DNA from: Ktedonospora formicarum
GTDB taxonomy: Bacteria; Chloroflexota; Ktedonobacteria; Ktedonobacterales; Ktedonobacteraceae
Assembly: GCF_016587355.1 (NCBI RefSeq)
Contig: NZ_BNJF01000003.1
Coordinates: 434,001 to 498,000, forward strand
Direction of reading: 5' to 3'
Length of the DNA: 64,000 bases
Part shown: positions 36,010 through 45,151 of the stretch, one piece after another
How positions within the stretch are numbered: the stretch's first letter is position 1
Layout: each line of letters starts with the position of its first letter
Made by a program: the position numbers and the translations under genes
The notes under the pieces: model-generated
Seen by the model: only the letters and a program-made list of their open reading frames with translations
Database searches by the model: none
What the model was told of the DNA's origin: nothing

Positions 36010-37392
36010 ATGGCAAACATGTTTTTTCATCTCTTCACGAAAAAAGAAGGGGAAGCAACCGAGCAACATGGGCAACAGAAAAGGTCGCTGAACTGGTTTC
36101 TTTTGCTCTGCCTTGGTTTCATCTATCTACAATATGTGCTCCCACGTCTACCGTCGCTCTCGCAAGGCAGAGACGAAAATGCTTCGTCGTTGTTTTTTGT
36201 TGAAGCACTCTCCGAAAACAATAGCAACGCCATCATCCTTGCTCTTCTCGTTTTTACGCTCTTAATGGCGTTGCATAGCGTCCTGCATTGGCTGGCATTA
36301 TTCAAAACGAGCAGCACTCAAAAGGGCAGGCAGCATTATCTATGGTTCTATTTTCCACTCCAGGCGATGTGCATCTGGCTCATCTATCTCATGATCGATG
36401 GACAAGATAACGTCCTTTCAGGACTGTGCTTCATACTGGCTATTGAGGCAATGCTCCTGTTCAAACGGATGTCTCTGGTCATTGCGACAGCCACTGGATG
36501 TCTGCTTTTTTGCCTTACTATTCAAGGAATAAGGATGCTTGGGTTTCCGACGCAGCTAAGCTTCCCTATGGAACCCAAACTCATCTGGGGGCTCACGGAA
36601 AGTTCATACCTTATTCCGTTCGTCTGTGCCAGCGTGATGCTCTACATTCAACAAACCAGGGCTCACCAGAGAGATCAGCACCTTCTCCACGAATTAGAGG
36701 CTACGCATAGACAGCTCGAAGATTACGCGACACAGGTCAAGGAGTTGACACTGGCCGCCGAAAGGCAGCGCATGGCGCGTGAGTTGCATGATACCCTGGC
36801 CCAGGGGCTCGTTGGCCTGACGATGCAGCTAGAAACCATCGACTCGCTTCTCACCGAGCAGGGATATGAGCAGGCGCAGGCCATTGTTCGACAGACAATG
36901 TCGCGGTCGCGAGCCACCATCACCAGCGCGCGTGCCATCATCACGGACCTGCGCACAGAACCCATCTCCACCAGCGACATTCTTGAGGCCATCGAGGCCG
37001 AGGCGCAGCATTTCACACGATCGACTGGTATCACCTGCACTTGTTGCCTACAAGCGGTGTTGCCAGGCGACTATTATACCCATCTTTTGCGTATGGTCAG
37101 CGAGGGCTTAACTAATATCGCACGTCACTCCAAGGCCAGTCAGGCCTGGATACGATCAAGCATTGAGAACGGGGGAATCACCTTTGATATAGAAGATGAT
37201 GGGATTGGCTTTGACCCCGCACAGGTCATGACCGGACATTATGGCCTGCTGGGGCTACGGGAACGAGCTCGCCTGATGAATGGTCATCTACTGATCAATA
37301 GTGAACCGGGCCAGGGGACAACTATGCGCCTCTACCTGCCTTTTCAGACACAGCCCGTAAAATCACCTATGCGCCTCAAGTATGGAGACTAA
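36010..37392 (+). CDS. NarL-type sensor histidine kinase
   Basis: The 460-aa protein has about six membrane helices in its first 210 residues, a short coiled coil, a HisKA_3 dimerisation domain with the phospho-acceptor His260 in RQRMARELHDTLAQGLVGL, and a HATPase domain with GITFDIEDDGIGFDP and YGLLGLRERARLM. This is the membrane-sensing form related to DesK/LiaS kinases. The response regulator gene follows after 102 bp. The divergent ABC-FtsX-S41 operon is a plausible target, as in peptide- or envelope-stress modules. Confidence 0.92.
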   Translation: MANMFFHLFTKKEGEATEQHGQQKRSLNWFLLLCLGFIYLQYVLPRLPSLSQGRDENASSLFFVEALSENNSNAIILALLVFTLLMALHSVLHWLALFKTSSTQKGRQHYLWFYFPLQAMCIWLIYLMIDGQDNVLSGLCFILAIEAMLLFKRMSLVIATATGCLLFCLTIQGIRMLGFPTQLSFPMEPKLIWGLTESSYLIPFVCASVMLYIQQTRAHQRDQHLLHELEATHRQLEDYATQVKELTLAAERQRMARELHDTLAQGLVGLTMQLETIDSLLTEQGYEQAQAIVRQTMSRSRATITSARAIITDLRTEPISTSDILEAIEAEAQHFTRSTGITCTCCLQAVLPGDYYTHLLRMVSEGLTNIARHSKASQAWIRSSIENGGITFDIEDDGIGFDPAQVMTGHYGLLGLRERARLMNGHLLINSEPGQGTTMRLYLPFQTQPVKSPMRLKYGD

Positions 37393-37494
37393 GTCAAAGA
37401 GAGAAGGCCTGGAGCGGTACCAGATGAAATTCGTCAGGAGCATGAAGCGCCAGTTCCAAATTGCTGCAAAGAGGAAAGAAGAGTTGACACATAT

Positions 37495-38196
37495 ATGCTT
37501 GAAAACGCAGATCAAGTTATGAATGAAAGACGGGGTACCATCCGCGTCGTGGTCGTTGACGATCATCTCGTCGTGCGCGAAGGGCTGCGAATGATGCTGG
37601 AGATCGCTGGCAAAGGCTTTACCATGCTCGGCGATGCGGAGGATGCAGCCACGGCTATGAGTATCATTGAAGAACTCCAGCCAGATGTCGTGCTGATGGA
37701 TCTGCGTATGCCCGGTATGGACGGTCTGGAGGCGATTGCCCAAATACGAGAGCGCTGGCCGCACATTGCGGTCGTGATCCTGACAACCTACAATGAAGAC
37801 GATTTGATGCTGCGCGGGCTGCGGGCAGGCGCATGCGGCTATCTGCTCAAGGATACCAACCGCGAGACATTGTTTCACGCTATTCGCGCGGCGGCTCATG
37901 GTGATATGCTCCTCCAACCAGAAATTATGGCCCGCATTCTGGCTCATACCACTGATATGCCCTACCCGCCATCGTCAGGCACTGAGGGAGAGAAAGAGAG
38001 CATTTTGACCGAGCGGGAACGCGAATTGTTACAGGCGGTAGCACACGGCGAACGCAGCAAAGAAATCGCCGCTAGGCTTGGCATCAGTATCCGTACTGTC
38101 AGTTCCCATCTCACAAGCATCTATACAAAACTGGGAGTGGATTCGCGCATCTCAGCAGTGGCCGTTGGTATTGAGCAAGGACTGATCTCACCCTAG
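37495..38196 (+). CDS. NarL/LuxR-type response regulator
   Basis: The 233-aa protein has a receiver domain with the acidic pair in VVVVDDHLVVREGL, phospho-acceptor Asp69 in VVLMDLRMPGMD and the conserved Lys in GYLLKDTN. A C-terminal LuxR helix-turn-helix reads SKEIAARLGISIRTVSSHL. A second in-frame ATG at 37519 could be the start. It pairs with the upstream kinase. It converges with another response regulator gene 45 bp away. Confidence 0.92.
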   Translation: MLENADQVMNERRGTIRVVVVDDHLVVREGLRMMLEIAGKGFTMLGDAEDAATAMSIIEELQPDVVLMDLRMPGMDGLEAIAQIRERWPHIAVVILTTYNEDDLMLRGLRAGACGYLLKDTNRETLFHAIRAAAHGDMLLQPEIMARILAHTTDMPYPPSSGTEGEKESILTERERELLQAVAHGERSKEIAARLGISIRTVSSHLTSIYTKLGVDSRISAVAVGIEQGLISP

Positions 38197-38241
38197 CAAA
38201 GTTCTGGTATCACCGACCACCTACCCCCTTTCGGCTGCTCC

Positions 38242-38910
38242 TCATCCTGACCCTAAACCGGCGTCGCGGGCACGCACAATTGCCTGAGCGCGATCGGCCA
38301 CCTGGAGCTTGCTAAAAATGTTGGAAACATGGTTTTGCACTGTCTTGAGGCTCAGGGTGAAGCGTTTCGCGATAGCAATGTTGCTCTCACCTTGTGCTAT
38401 CAGGTGAAGGATCTGCCGTTCGCGCTCGGTAAGATCAGGAAAGGCAATCGCTGAAGCTGTCCTGGGCAGCGCGGAGAAGTAACGAATCATGCGCTGTGCT
38501 ATGGCAGGGCTAAAGATGGCCTCGCCCTTGGAGACCGCTTTGATTGCTCGCACCAGTTCGTCCCGATCGGCATCCTTGAGCAGATACCCGTGAGCGCCCG
38601 CGCGCATAGCTGCAAAGACCGAGTCATCATCCTCGAACATTGTGATGACTAACACTTTGATGTGTGGGCTTGTGTGCAGAATACGCCGCGTGGCCTCAAT
38701 GCCATTCGTGCCTGGCATTTTGATATCCATGAGTATCACGTCTGGCTGCAAAGATTCGGCTTTGGCAATCGTTTCGTCGCCGTCCGCAGCCTCGCCAATC
38801 ACCTCCATGTCTGGCATCCCCAGCAGCATTGTGCGCACACCTTCGCGATAGAATGCATGATCATCGGCAATGACCAGGCGAATTGGATCTGTTGGGCTTT
38901 TTCCTTCCAC
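38242..38910 (-). CDS. NarL/LuxR-type response regulator
   Basis: The 222-aa protein has receiver motifs LVIADDHAFYREGV, Asp62 in VILMDIKMPGTNG and YLLKDADRDELV, followed by a LuxR domain with SNIAIAKRFTLSLKTVQNHV. It lies 16 bp after its kinase gene in one operon. The region EATRRILHTSPHIKVLVITM is typical of Chloroflexota and actinobacterial DegU-like regulators. Targets are unknown; the adjacent small membrane protein gene is a candidate. Confidence 0.92.
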   Translation of the reverse strand: MEGKSPTDPIRLVIADDHAFYREGVRTMLLGMPDMEVIGEAADGDETIAKAESLQPDVILMDIKMPGTNGIEATRRILHTSPHIKVLVITMFEDDDSVFAAMRAGAHGYLLKDADRDELVRAIKAVSKGEAIFSPAIAQRMIRYFSALPRTASAIAFPDLTERERQILHLIAQGESNIAIAKRFTLSLKTVQNHVSNIFSKLQVADRAQAIVRARDAGLGSG

Positions 38911-38926
38911 TTCTTCATACCTCTTT

Positions 38927-41065
38927 TTACGATTTCAAGGGCAGTCGAACCTGGACGCTCGTTCCACCTCCAGGCTGCGAGCTGAGCGTGCAGTCTCCTC
39001 CAAGTTCCGCTGCTCGCTCACGCATGGAAGCAATACCCACTCCCGCCTGGTAATCACCGGGCAAGCCACGACCATCGTCACTGATCAAGAGGCTCAGGGA
39101 CTGCTCGCTCGCCAGTTCCAGGTGAACAAAGCAGTGCTGCGCATGCGCATGGCGCTCAACATTGGTAAGAGCCTCCAGTACGATACGATAGGCCGCAACC
39201 TCAATAGCTGCTGGCAGAGGCGGCACATCAGCAGGTGCTTCCACAGAGATGTGGAGGCCATTTACTCCTTGCAGATGCATGACGTGCTCGTGGATGGCTG
39301 AGATCAGGCCAAGTTCATCCAGGACGGGTGGGCGTAGCGCGTAAACGACGCGGCGAATATCGGCAACAGTGGATTTGACCTGAGCCTTGAGATTGTTTAA
39401 CTGGGCGATGGCAGTATCTGGATCGCTTTTGACCAGGTGACAGGCAGTATCGATACGCTGAGACAGGCTAGCCAGCGTTGGGCCAACACCGTCGTGCAAG
39501 TCACGACGCAGGCGGCGGCGCTCCTCTTCGCGCGCCAGCACCAGTCGCTCACGAGCCCTCTGCAGGTCAGTTGCTAAACGGACGGCGTGGGCAGCAAGGC
39601 CGGCCTGACGGGCCAGCTCATCGAGCAGGCGTATGTCTGCGGGAGTAAAGGTTTCACCAGGTGCGCGCGGTGCCAACTGCAGGTGGCCAATAGTTTCCGC
39701 CTGATAGACAAGCGGGAACGTCAACGGCTCTCCAGCCGGCGCGCCATAGCTCGCGGCCAGTTGGAAGGTTTCTTCCTGTTTCCACAGGATAGCTACGTAG
39801 GGCAGCTTGAGTGCCTGGGCGACCGTTTCGACAATGGTAGAGAGGATAGCATCAGGCTCCAGCGTCTCCTTCAACCGCTGGGAGAGACGCGTAATCACAA
39901 GGTAGGGTTCGTCGCGCTGCCCATAGAGCAACCGGTTCACCTCGCGCTGAAGGAGTTCTCGTACCGGCTGGAAGAGCACAGCAACCAGCCCCGTGGCAAA
40001 TAAGGAAATGAGCAGGCTGCTTCCAGTGGGAAAGAGTGCGCCCAGATAACCAACAACCAGTACATAGAAACCTACGACGCAGGCAGTGAGGATACCATAG
40101 ACTAGAGTGCGCTTGATAATGAGATCAATATCCCACAGCCTATAGCGTAAGATGGCGACGCCAACTGAGCCAGGAATCAAGAGCAAGAGGAACGGATAGG
40201 CGATCCCAATCACAACATATGGACTGTCTGGCTGATTGAGTACCGGAAAAAGGACGTTGAAAAGCAGGCCAAAGACAAGAAACCCGGTAGCTACAGTGGT
40301 GATGGCAAAGGCGACCCATTTCGTTTGCAATCGCTCTACAGAGGTTGACACTCGTCTGTACTGATAGACTTGAGAAAAGATAATTGTGCTAAAGATGGCG
40401 AGAGAAAGTAGTCCGTCGAGCCAGGCAGGCAACCTATTCTGACTGAATGGTGACGTGGGAGGAAGGACGATTGTGACAGCCTGGACCACAATGAGTGGGA
40501 TAATCAGCCCCATCCAGCGCGGGACCAGTCGCCCATTGGGGAAGAGAAGAAAGAACAAAAAGAAGGAGACTTGTCCAAGCAAATCGAGTATCGTAAGAGG
40601 AAGATTGAGAAGCGGGTAGGAGATCAAGAGCACAGAGGCAGAAAGCCCCGGATAGGTGAGATTGAACATCATGATAGCAAAGGCGGCGAGCAGAGCAAAC
40701 CACTCATCAGACCTGCGCCAGAAGATCAGGAAGCCGATCCCACTCCAGATCGCAACAATAGCGACCCAAAAGAGGGTGATAAAAGCGGCGTACTCACCGG
40801 GAGAGACCCCAAGTGCGGCAAATGCATGCAGCCCTTTTGCTGTCAGTGCGAAGGCAAGATTACATGTTGTGGGATCAACACAAGGCCTTTGAACCTGCTG
40901 GTAGTATGCTGGAAGTCCAACGACAAAGAGCCCCAGGCTATAGAGCACCAGTACAAGCCACACTACGCGAGCCATTACGAGGGAGGGACCCGAAAGGCGC
41001 TTATGCGCGACGTGAGAAGCGATCGATGCGCTTGCGCTCTGTTGTTGCGTCTTCGTCTGGTTCAT
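38927..41065 (-). CDS. Large sensor histidine kinase with multi-TM and GAF domains
   Basis: The 712-aa protein has an N-terminal membrane region of about eight to ten helices, a GAF-like domain (ETVAQALKLPYVAILWKQEE and DIRLLDELARQAGLAAHAVR), a HisKA_3 domain with RRRLRRDLHDGVGPTLASL and a HATPase with LLISDDGRGLPGDYQAGVG and GIASMRERAAELGG. It resembles kinases common in Ktedonobacteria and actinobacteria that join a membrane sensor to GAF. AAGGAA precedes the ATG at 41065. It is followed by its response regulator. Confidence 0.92.
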   Translation of the reverse strand: MNQTKTQQQSASASIASHVAHKRLSGPSLVMARVVWLVLVLYSLGLFVVGLPAYYQQVQRPCVDPTTCNLAFALTAKGLHAFAALGVSPGEYAAFITLFWVAIVAIWSGIGFLIFWRRSDEWFALLAAFAIMMFNLTYPGLSASVLLISYPLLNLPLTILDLLGQVSFFLFFLLFPNGRLVPRWMGLIIPLIVVQAVTIVLPPTSPFSQNRLPAWLDGLLSLAIFSTIIFSQVYQYRRVSTSVERLQTKWVAFAITTVATGFLVFGLLFNVLFPVLNQPDSPYVVIGIAYPFLLLLIPGSVGVAILRYRLWDIDLIIKRTLVYGILTACVVGFYVLVVGYLGALFPTGSSLLISLFATGLVAVLFQPVRELLQREVNRLLYGQRDEPYLVITRLSQRLKETLEPDAILSTIVETVAQALKLPYVAILWKQEETFQLAASYGAPAGEPLTFPLVYQAETIGHLQLAPRAPGETFTPADIRLLDELARQAGLAAHAVRLATDLQRARERLVLAREEERRRLRRDLHDGVGPTLASLSQRIDTACHLVKSDPDTAIAQLNNLKAQVKSTVADIRRVVYALRPPVLDELGLISAIHEHVMHLQGVNGLHISVEAPADVPPLPAAIEVAAYRIVLEALTNVERHAHAQHCFVHLELASEQSLSLLISDDGRGLPGDYQAGVGIASMRERAAELGGDCTLSSQPGGGTSVQVRLPLKS

Positions 41066-41210
41066 GAAACGTTCCTTTTTCACAGCATCGGTCTGGTTCT
41101 CACACGTCATGCTTCTATTCTATCCAAAGAGGGGGCACCTGTCCAGGTGAAGTTACTCATCATGTTCAGGCGCTCCCCGGTTCTGATCCATTAGAAGGTT
41201 GCAAGCACGT
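41066..41210. other. Upstream region of the kinase operon
   Basis: No specific site is recognised; the promoter of the kinase-regulator pair is expected here. Confidence 0.3.
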
Positions 41211-41879
41211 TCAGGCACGAGCCTCCACCTGTGCGTTCGCCGATATCGTCTCCACCGCTGTACGCTGATCTGGTGAGAGCAGAGCGAACCCAAACCCGGC
41301 TGTAGCCACACTCGCGACAACGCCCGCAAGATTTGACAGGGCTTGAGGGAAGAACGGGACGAAACTCACGACGCCGACAACCAGGATGGCGATGAGTAGC
41401 CAGCCAATCCAGCGTGGGAAGACCCTGGCGCGCAGGGTTGCAATAGCCAGCAAAAGAAAACCCAGGACCTCACTGAGCATACTCGCGATGAAAAACGGTG
41501 CCCATGCTGGCGGAGGAGTCGTTGCCACCGAAACTGTCTGCGGGATGATATGAGCGGTCATCTGTGAAATGATGGTCACAGAGGTGAAAGGAATGATGAC
41601 GCCCTGATACAGAGTAACATACCAGACGAGCAAAAAGCCAAGCAACCCCAGAATGCCTGCGCGTCCAGCCTGGCGGACATATATCCCTGGCAGCCCAAGC
41701 AGAACAAGCACAGACCCAACAAACCCGATGATGCTGCTGACCAGAGACAACGAGCCGGTGATTGTTGCGAGGTCATTGCCGTTGAGAAACATTCCTTGGA
41801 TGAGCAGGTAGGCGATTGAAAGCACGCTTCCAACGATCAGTGCGATTCCGCTCAGACGGTACGAAGTGGTTGATGACAT
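41211..41879 (-). CDS. Hypothetical membrane protein, six predicted helices
   Basis: The 222-aa product starts SSTTSYRLSGIALIVGSV and has about six hydrophobic segments, including LVSSIIGFVGSVLVLLGLPG, GILGLLGFLLVWYVTLYQG, LSEVLGFLLLAIATL and WIGWLLIAILVVGVVSFVPF. Small Ktedonobacterial proteins of this type are common but lack a known role. AAGGAGG lies upstream of the ATG at 41879. It is upstream of and co-oriented with the kinase operon but separated by 145 bp. Confidence 0.75.
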   Translation of the reverse strand: MSSTTSYRLSGIALIVGSVLSIAYLLIQGMFLNGNDLATITGSLSLVSSIIGFVGSVLVLLGLPGIYVRQAGRAGILGLLGFLLVWYVTLYQGVIIPFTSVTIISQMTAHIIPQTVSVATTPPPAWAPFFIASMLSEVLGFLLLAIATLRARVFPRWIGWLLIAILVVGVVSFVPFFPQALSNLAGVVASVATAGFGFALLSPDQRTAVETISANAQVEARA

Positions 41880-42119
41880 GAGAGATTGCCTCCTTGCAGG
41901 AAATTCCTGCGATCTTTGTTTGTCGCTTTCGGCAGAGGACGCAATGTGTATCCCTGCCCTTTCTCTGCAAAGCATAACCGTTGAGCTTTCCCTGTGTCAT
42001 GGGTGTGGCTTCCCGATCAGACCGGGAATTTTCTAAGTAGCAATCGACGAGTCTCATTATTGTTCTAGCGCATTAACACATCAATGCGTTCCAAGAAACG
42101 ATAGAGATTTGTCTCAACT

Positions 42120-43073
42120 TCAACGCCGCAGTAGCCAATAGGTTGTGCCTGTACACACCGCGGCCAAGGCTAGCAACAGGGCTGTTGTGATCAGTTGTAG
42201 TGGCCAGAAATGTTCATTGAAACGATGATACTTCACCAGTTCATGGAAGCTGCTTGCGTTACACCGCCGAAGTGCCTCACCAGTTAACTTGTCGTCTGGG
42301 CAGGGGTTATAGAGCGCATCGATAGGGATTTTGCCATCTGCACCAACCTGTCCCTTCCATACAATTAAATCCTGCGGTTGGTCATCAAGAAGCCCTATGA
42401 CCTCCCCGTGCACTATTTTGAAGTTGTATTCGAGCTGGCTTGAAGGGGGAAACAGGTAAGGATATCCCATTGAGAGAGCTATTTGAAGAGGAATAAGTAT
42501 GAGAAGCGTAACAACCATAGCTGGCAACACACGGCGAATGGCGGCTCCAACCATAACACCAAACATCAGGCTGAAGAGTGCATTGGCTACAAAGACACTT
42601 CCCCGTATCATGAAGGTTGACCAGGGAGAAGAAACTGTAGCATCCTGAATAAAGCTCCACCATGTCGCTATGAGGGAGAGCGCCCCAAAGCCGAGAACTA
42701 CCGCTCCTCCAACGAACATGAGATTTGTACTCAGCCAACGTGAGCTCGACACACTCTGCATCCAGACAAACTTATGCGTGCGCTGCTCATATTCTCTAGC
42801 CAGTAGGGGAGCACCGAGAAAGATGCCTACAACAAAGGGAAGCAGGGGAAACGTCTGAACAACGAGAAAATACCACGTCAGTGTTGTCATTCCGGGAAAA
42901 ACCACAAGGTTACAGGAGCGATTGTCTTCATGAAAGCAATATGCCAAATCGGGTTGCTGAGATGCTACATTGATCGCATGTGCATTCAGCACGAAGAGTG
43001 GGATCATGACCACAAGAGCGAGAATGCCGAGTGCGGCCAGCCAGCGATAGTGTCGCCAGATCAGCCAAATCAT
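42120..43073 (-). CDS. ABC-2 type permease
   Basis: The 317-aa protein has about six membrane helices: one at the N-terminus (WLAALGILALVVMIPLFVL), then TWYFLVVQTFPLLPFVVGIF and LAREYEQRTHKFVWMQSVS, which matches the coupling motif of ABC-2 permeases, and LITTALLLALAAVCTG at the end. It likely forms the channel of an exporter with the ATPase encoded just before it. The ATG at 43073 overlaps that gene's stop as ATGA and has AGAGG 7 nt upstream. Confidence 0.85.
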   Translation of the reverse strand: MIWLIWRHYRWLAALGILALVVMIPLFVLNAHAINVASQQPDLAYCFHEDNRSCNLVVFPGMTTLTWYFLVVQTFPLLPFVVGIFLGAPLLAREYEQRTHKFVWMQSVSSSRWLSTNLMFVGGAVVLGFGALSLIATWWSFIQDATVSSPWSTFMIRGSVFVANALFSLMFGVMVGAAIRRVLPAMVVTLLILIPLQIALSMGYPYLFPPSSQLEYNFKIVHGEVIGLLDDQPQDLIVWKGQVGADGKIPIDALYNPCPDDKLTGEALRRCNASSFHELVKYHRFNEHFWPLQLITTALLLALAAVCTGTTYWLLRR

Positions 43074-43993
43074 GAGCATACCTCTTTCTGAAATGCTGAG
43101 GGAGTCGATGAAGCGTGGGCCTCCAGAGAGGGGAGAGAGATTTCTTGAGCGGCGAGGTACGCAAGCACAATCGTTTCGAGTGCCAGATCCTGCTGCTCCC
43201 AGGCTGGATGGGTTACAGCTTTATCCGTGCACAGGAGGACTGTGCTCTGCCTGCCGATGTGGCTGGCTTGGATAAGCGTATGTGATTTTGTGATGATATC
43301 AAAACTTTCAGATGGCCCAACGAGTAATTTGTGTTGCTCCATAATATGCTCGATGCTGTCAGCCAGCTTCACCTGTGACGCTGCAAGGATGATCAGGTGA
43401 TCACAAAGCTGCTCGATATCGGCAAGAATATGCGAAGAGATGAGGATTGTTAGGGCACGCTCAGCAGCAATCTCCATTAAGATTTTACTTATTTCATGTT
43501 TTGCTAGCGGGTCAACATTGGCGAATGGCTCATCAAGGATGAGCAAATCGGGGTCTTTCGCTAGCGCCATGATGACTGCCATTTGCGCCTGCTGCCCGTC
43601 TGATAGTTTGCCGATTACTCGCTTGCATGGCATCTTGAGGCGATCAACGAGGGAGCGAGCAAGGGTTTCATTCCAAGCCGGGTTGAGCTTCTTCCCTAGC
43701 GTAAGCGTTTCGTTTACCGTGAACTGGCGATACAGCGAGCGTTCTTGAGCGACAAAGCCAATACGTGGAAGCAACGTCGCCGTATCATGTGGAGATATAC
43801 CTACCACGTCTATACGCCCCTCGCTCGGCCTGAGCAGTCCGCAGGCAAGGTGTAGCAGGGTAGTTTTGCCTGCGCCATTGCTTCCAACCAACCCTGCAAT
43901 GCATCCTTGGGGAAGTTGTACGTTGCAGTTGTGCAATGCCCAATACGTGCCATAACGCTTTCCAAGCTGATGTGTGTGCAGCGCATTGATCAC
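43070..43993 (-). CDS. ABC transporter ATP-binding protein, YtrB type
   Basis: The ATPase has Walker A GLVGSNGAGKTTLL, signature-region GKLSDGQQAQMAVIMALAK (the LSGGQ motif reads LSDGQ), Walker B LLILDEPFANVDP and switch His in ILISSHILADIEQLCDHL. This fits the YtrB group of GntR-controlled exporters linked to cell-wall antibiotic responses. GTG at 43993 has GGAG 8 nt upstream; an ATG at 44029 is in frame but lacks a site. It is the middle gene of a GntR-ATPase-permease operon. Confidence 0.88.
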   Translation of the reverse strand: MINALHTHQLGKRYGTYWALHNCNVQLPQGCIAGLVGSNGAGKTTLLHLACGLLRPSEGRIDVVGISPHDTATLLPRIGFVAQERSLYRQFTVNETLTLGKKLNPAWNETLARSLVDRLKMPCKRVIGKLSDGQQAQMAVIMALAKDPDLLILDEPFANVDPLAKHEISKILMEIAAERALTILISSHILADIEQLCDHLIILAASQVKLADSIEHIMEQHKLLVGPSESFDIITKSHTLIQASHIGRQSTVLLCTDKAVTHPAWEQQDLALETIVLAYLAAQEISLPSLEAHASSTPSAFQKEVCS

Positions 43994-44063
43994 GAATTTT
44001 TCTCCATCCGTTTGAAATGACCAATTCATCAAAGTTGCAGAGACCCGATACTGTATGCCCCCC

Positions 44064-44468
44064 TCACGACGTGTGGGTGGGCTTCTCCTCCTTTTGGAAC
44101 TGGCGAAGTGTGTTGGCAAAAAGAGCAGCGATATCTTCACTATCCAGGTCAGCCTCAAATGCTTTATACAACCACTGCAGCAGCTCATGCCGTAGCGCTT
44201 CTTGTAGATCAGGGGATGAGTTTACCAGACTCTTCTTTACAAACGTCCCTATCCCAGGGCGGCTCTCTACTAGTCCTTCATGTTCGAGTTCTCGATAGGC
44301 TTTGGAAACAGTATTGGGGTTGATAGCAACCTTTGAGACCACTTCACGCACGGTTGGCAACTGCTCTCCCGGCTGAAGCAATCCCAGGCGCAAAGCTTGT
44401 TTTACTTGATGCACCAGTTGCATATAAGGTGCTACGCCAGTGCGTTTCTCCAGATGAAACTCGATCAT
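44064..44468 (-). CDS. GntR-family regulator, YtrA subfamily
   Basis: The 134-aa protein has a GntR winged helix with LQPGEQLPTVREVVSKVAIN and PNTVSKAYRELEHEGLV, then a short helical C-terminal part without an effector domain, as in YtrA. YtrA-type repressors control their own operon of ABC genes and respond to envelope antibiotics. The operon order regulator, ATPase, permease matches ytrAB-like loci. A pair of direct repeats lies 26 bp upstream of its start and is the probable operator. Confidence 0.9.
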   Translation of the reverse strand: MIEFHLEKRTGVAPYMQLVHQVKQALRLGLLQPGEQLPTVREVVSKVAINPNTVSKAYRELEHEGLVESRPGIGTFVKKSLVNSSPDLQEALRHELLQWLYKAFEADLDSEDIAALFANTLRQFQKEEKPTHTS

Positions 44469-44493
44469 GTCCAGGCTCTGATTTGTACTAGAC

Positions 44494-44522
44494 TACTAAT
44501 ATACTAAATTACTAATATACTA
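44494..44522 (-). promoter_or_regulatory. Probable YtrA-type operator
   Basis: TACTAATATACTA occurs twice, at 44494-44506 and 44510-44522, and is flanked by ACTACTA and TAGTAGT that form an inverted repeat. Its location just upstream of the GntR gene start indicates autoregulation. Confidence 0.6.
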
Positions 44523-44600
44523 GTAGTAGTTTAGCAGCGAAAGAGGCGAGTGTCAAGCCTGCGATTCATATGATCGAGAGAGCCATGAGGATAGAAAGCC

Positions 44601-45151
44601 CTACCCGGACGAGAGGCCAGCCTTCGACGCCTCCTCGCCTAATGAGAATTGACACCGGTGGGCAGTGATTTTAACTGAAAGCTCTCCGTGCTCAAGCAAC
44701 GGAGGTTCCAGGGGTTCGGCCCACGCTTCCTGTTCTTCTCGCCAAAGGAGAAGAGCAGGCTCTAGTGGAGGTTCCCCTAGACTTTCGGGCAGACGCGCTC
44801 TGGCTCGAGTCAGACCCAAGCTTCGGGGCAAGACCTGCCCCTCTTTCGCACGTTGGATGAGACACTCGTGTGCTGCCCGCAGGCGCGCCTCCGCACCTTC
44901 CCAATACACCTGGTATCGGGCACACGAGGGGATGGGATGTGTTGGATCAAGGTAGGCGGCAAGAAACGCGGAATAAAGATCGCGTTGGATGGGACCCACG
45001 CCGCAGCACACTGATGCCAGCGCTGGGAGAGGGGCTTCTTGACCTTTGTGCCACAGCCATGACACCACTGGCTCAACGCGGTGGTGCGTGTGGGGACGCG
45101 CCACCAGGATGCCGCCCGTGCTTGCAACCCCAAAGGGGGCACGGCGGTGCG
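44601..45151 (-). pseudogene. TnpB gene B, 3' exon, frameshifted
   Basis: The sequence continues the TnpB interrupted at 45790. It reads TALSQWCHGCGTKVKKPL and RWHQCA in one frame, then needs one extra base near 45007 to give CGVGPIQRDLYSAFLAAYLD with the RuvC-III aspartate region, followed by RARLPESLGEPPLEP. It ends with EAWAEPLEPPLLEHGEL, the shared right end. The single-base loss breaks the zinc finger, so spliced mRNA would still not encode an intact nuclease. Confidence 0.7.
44682..44735 (-). repeat. Right-end fragment of a TnpB element, copy 3
   Basis: On the leftward strand this is the segment coding EAWAEPLEPPLL and then GAGCACGGAGAGCTTTCAG. It is shared with 13943-13991 and 28138-28190; flanks diverge after the CAG. 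Confidence 0.6.
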
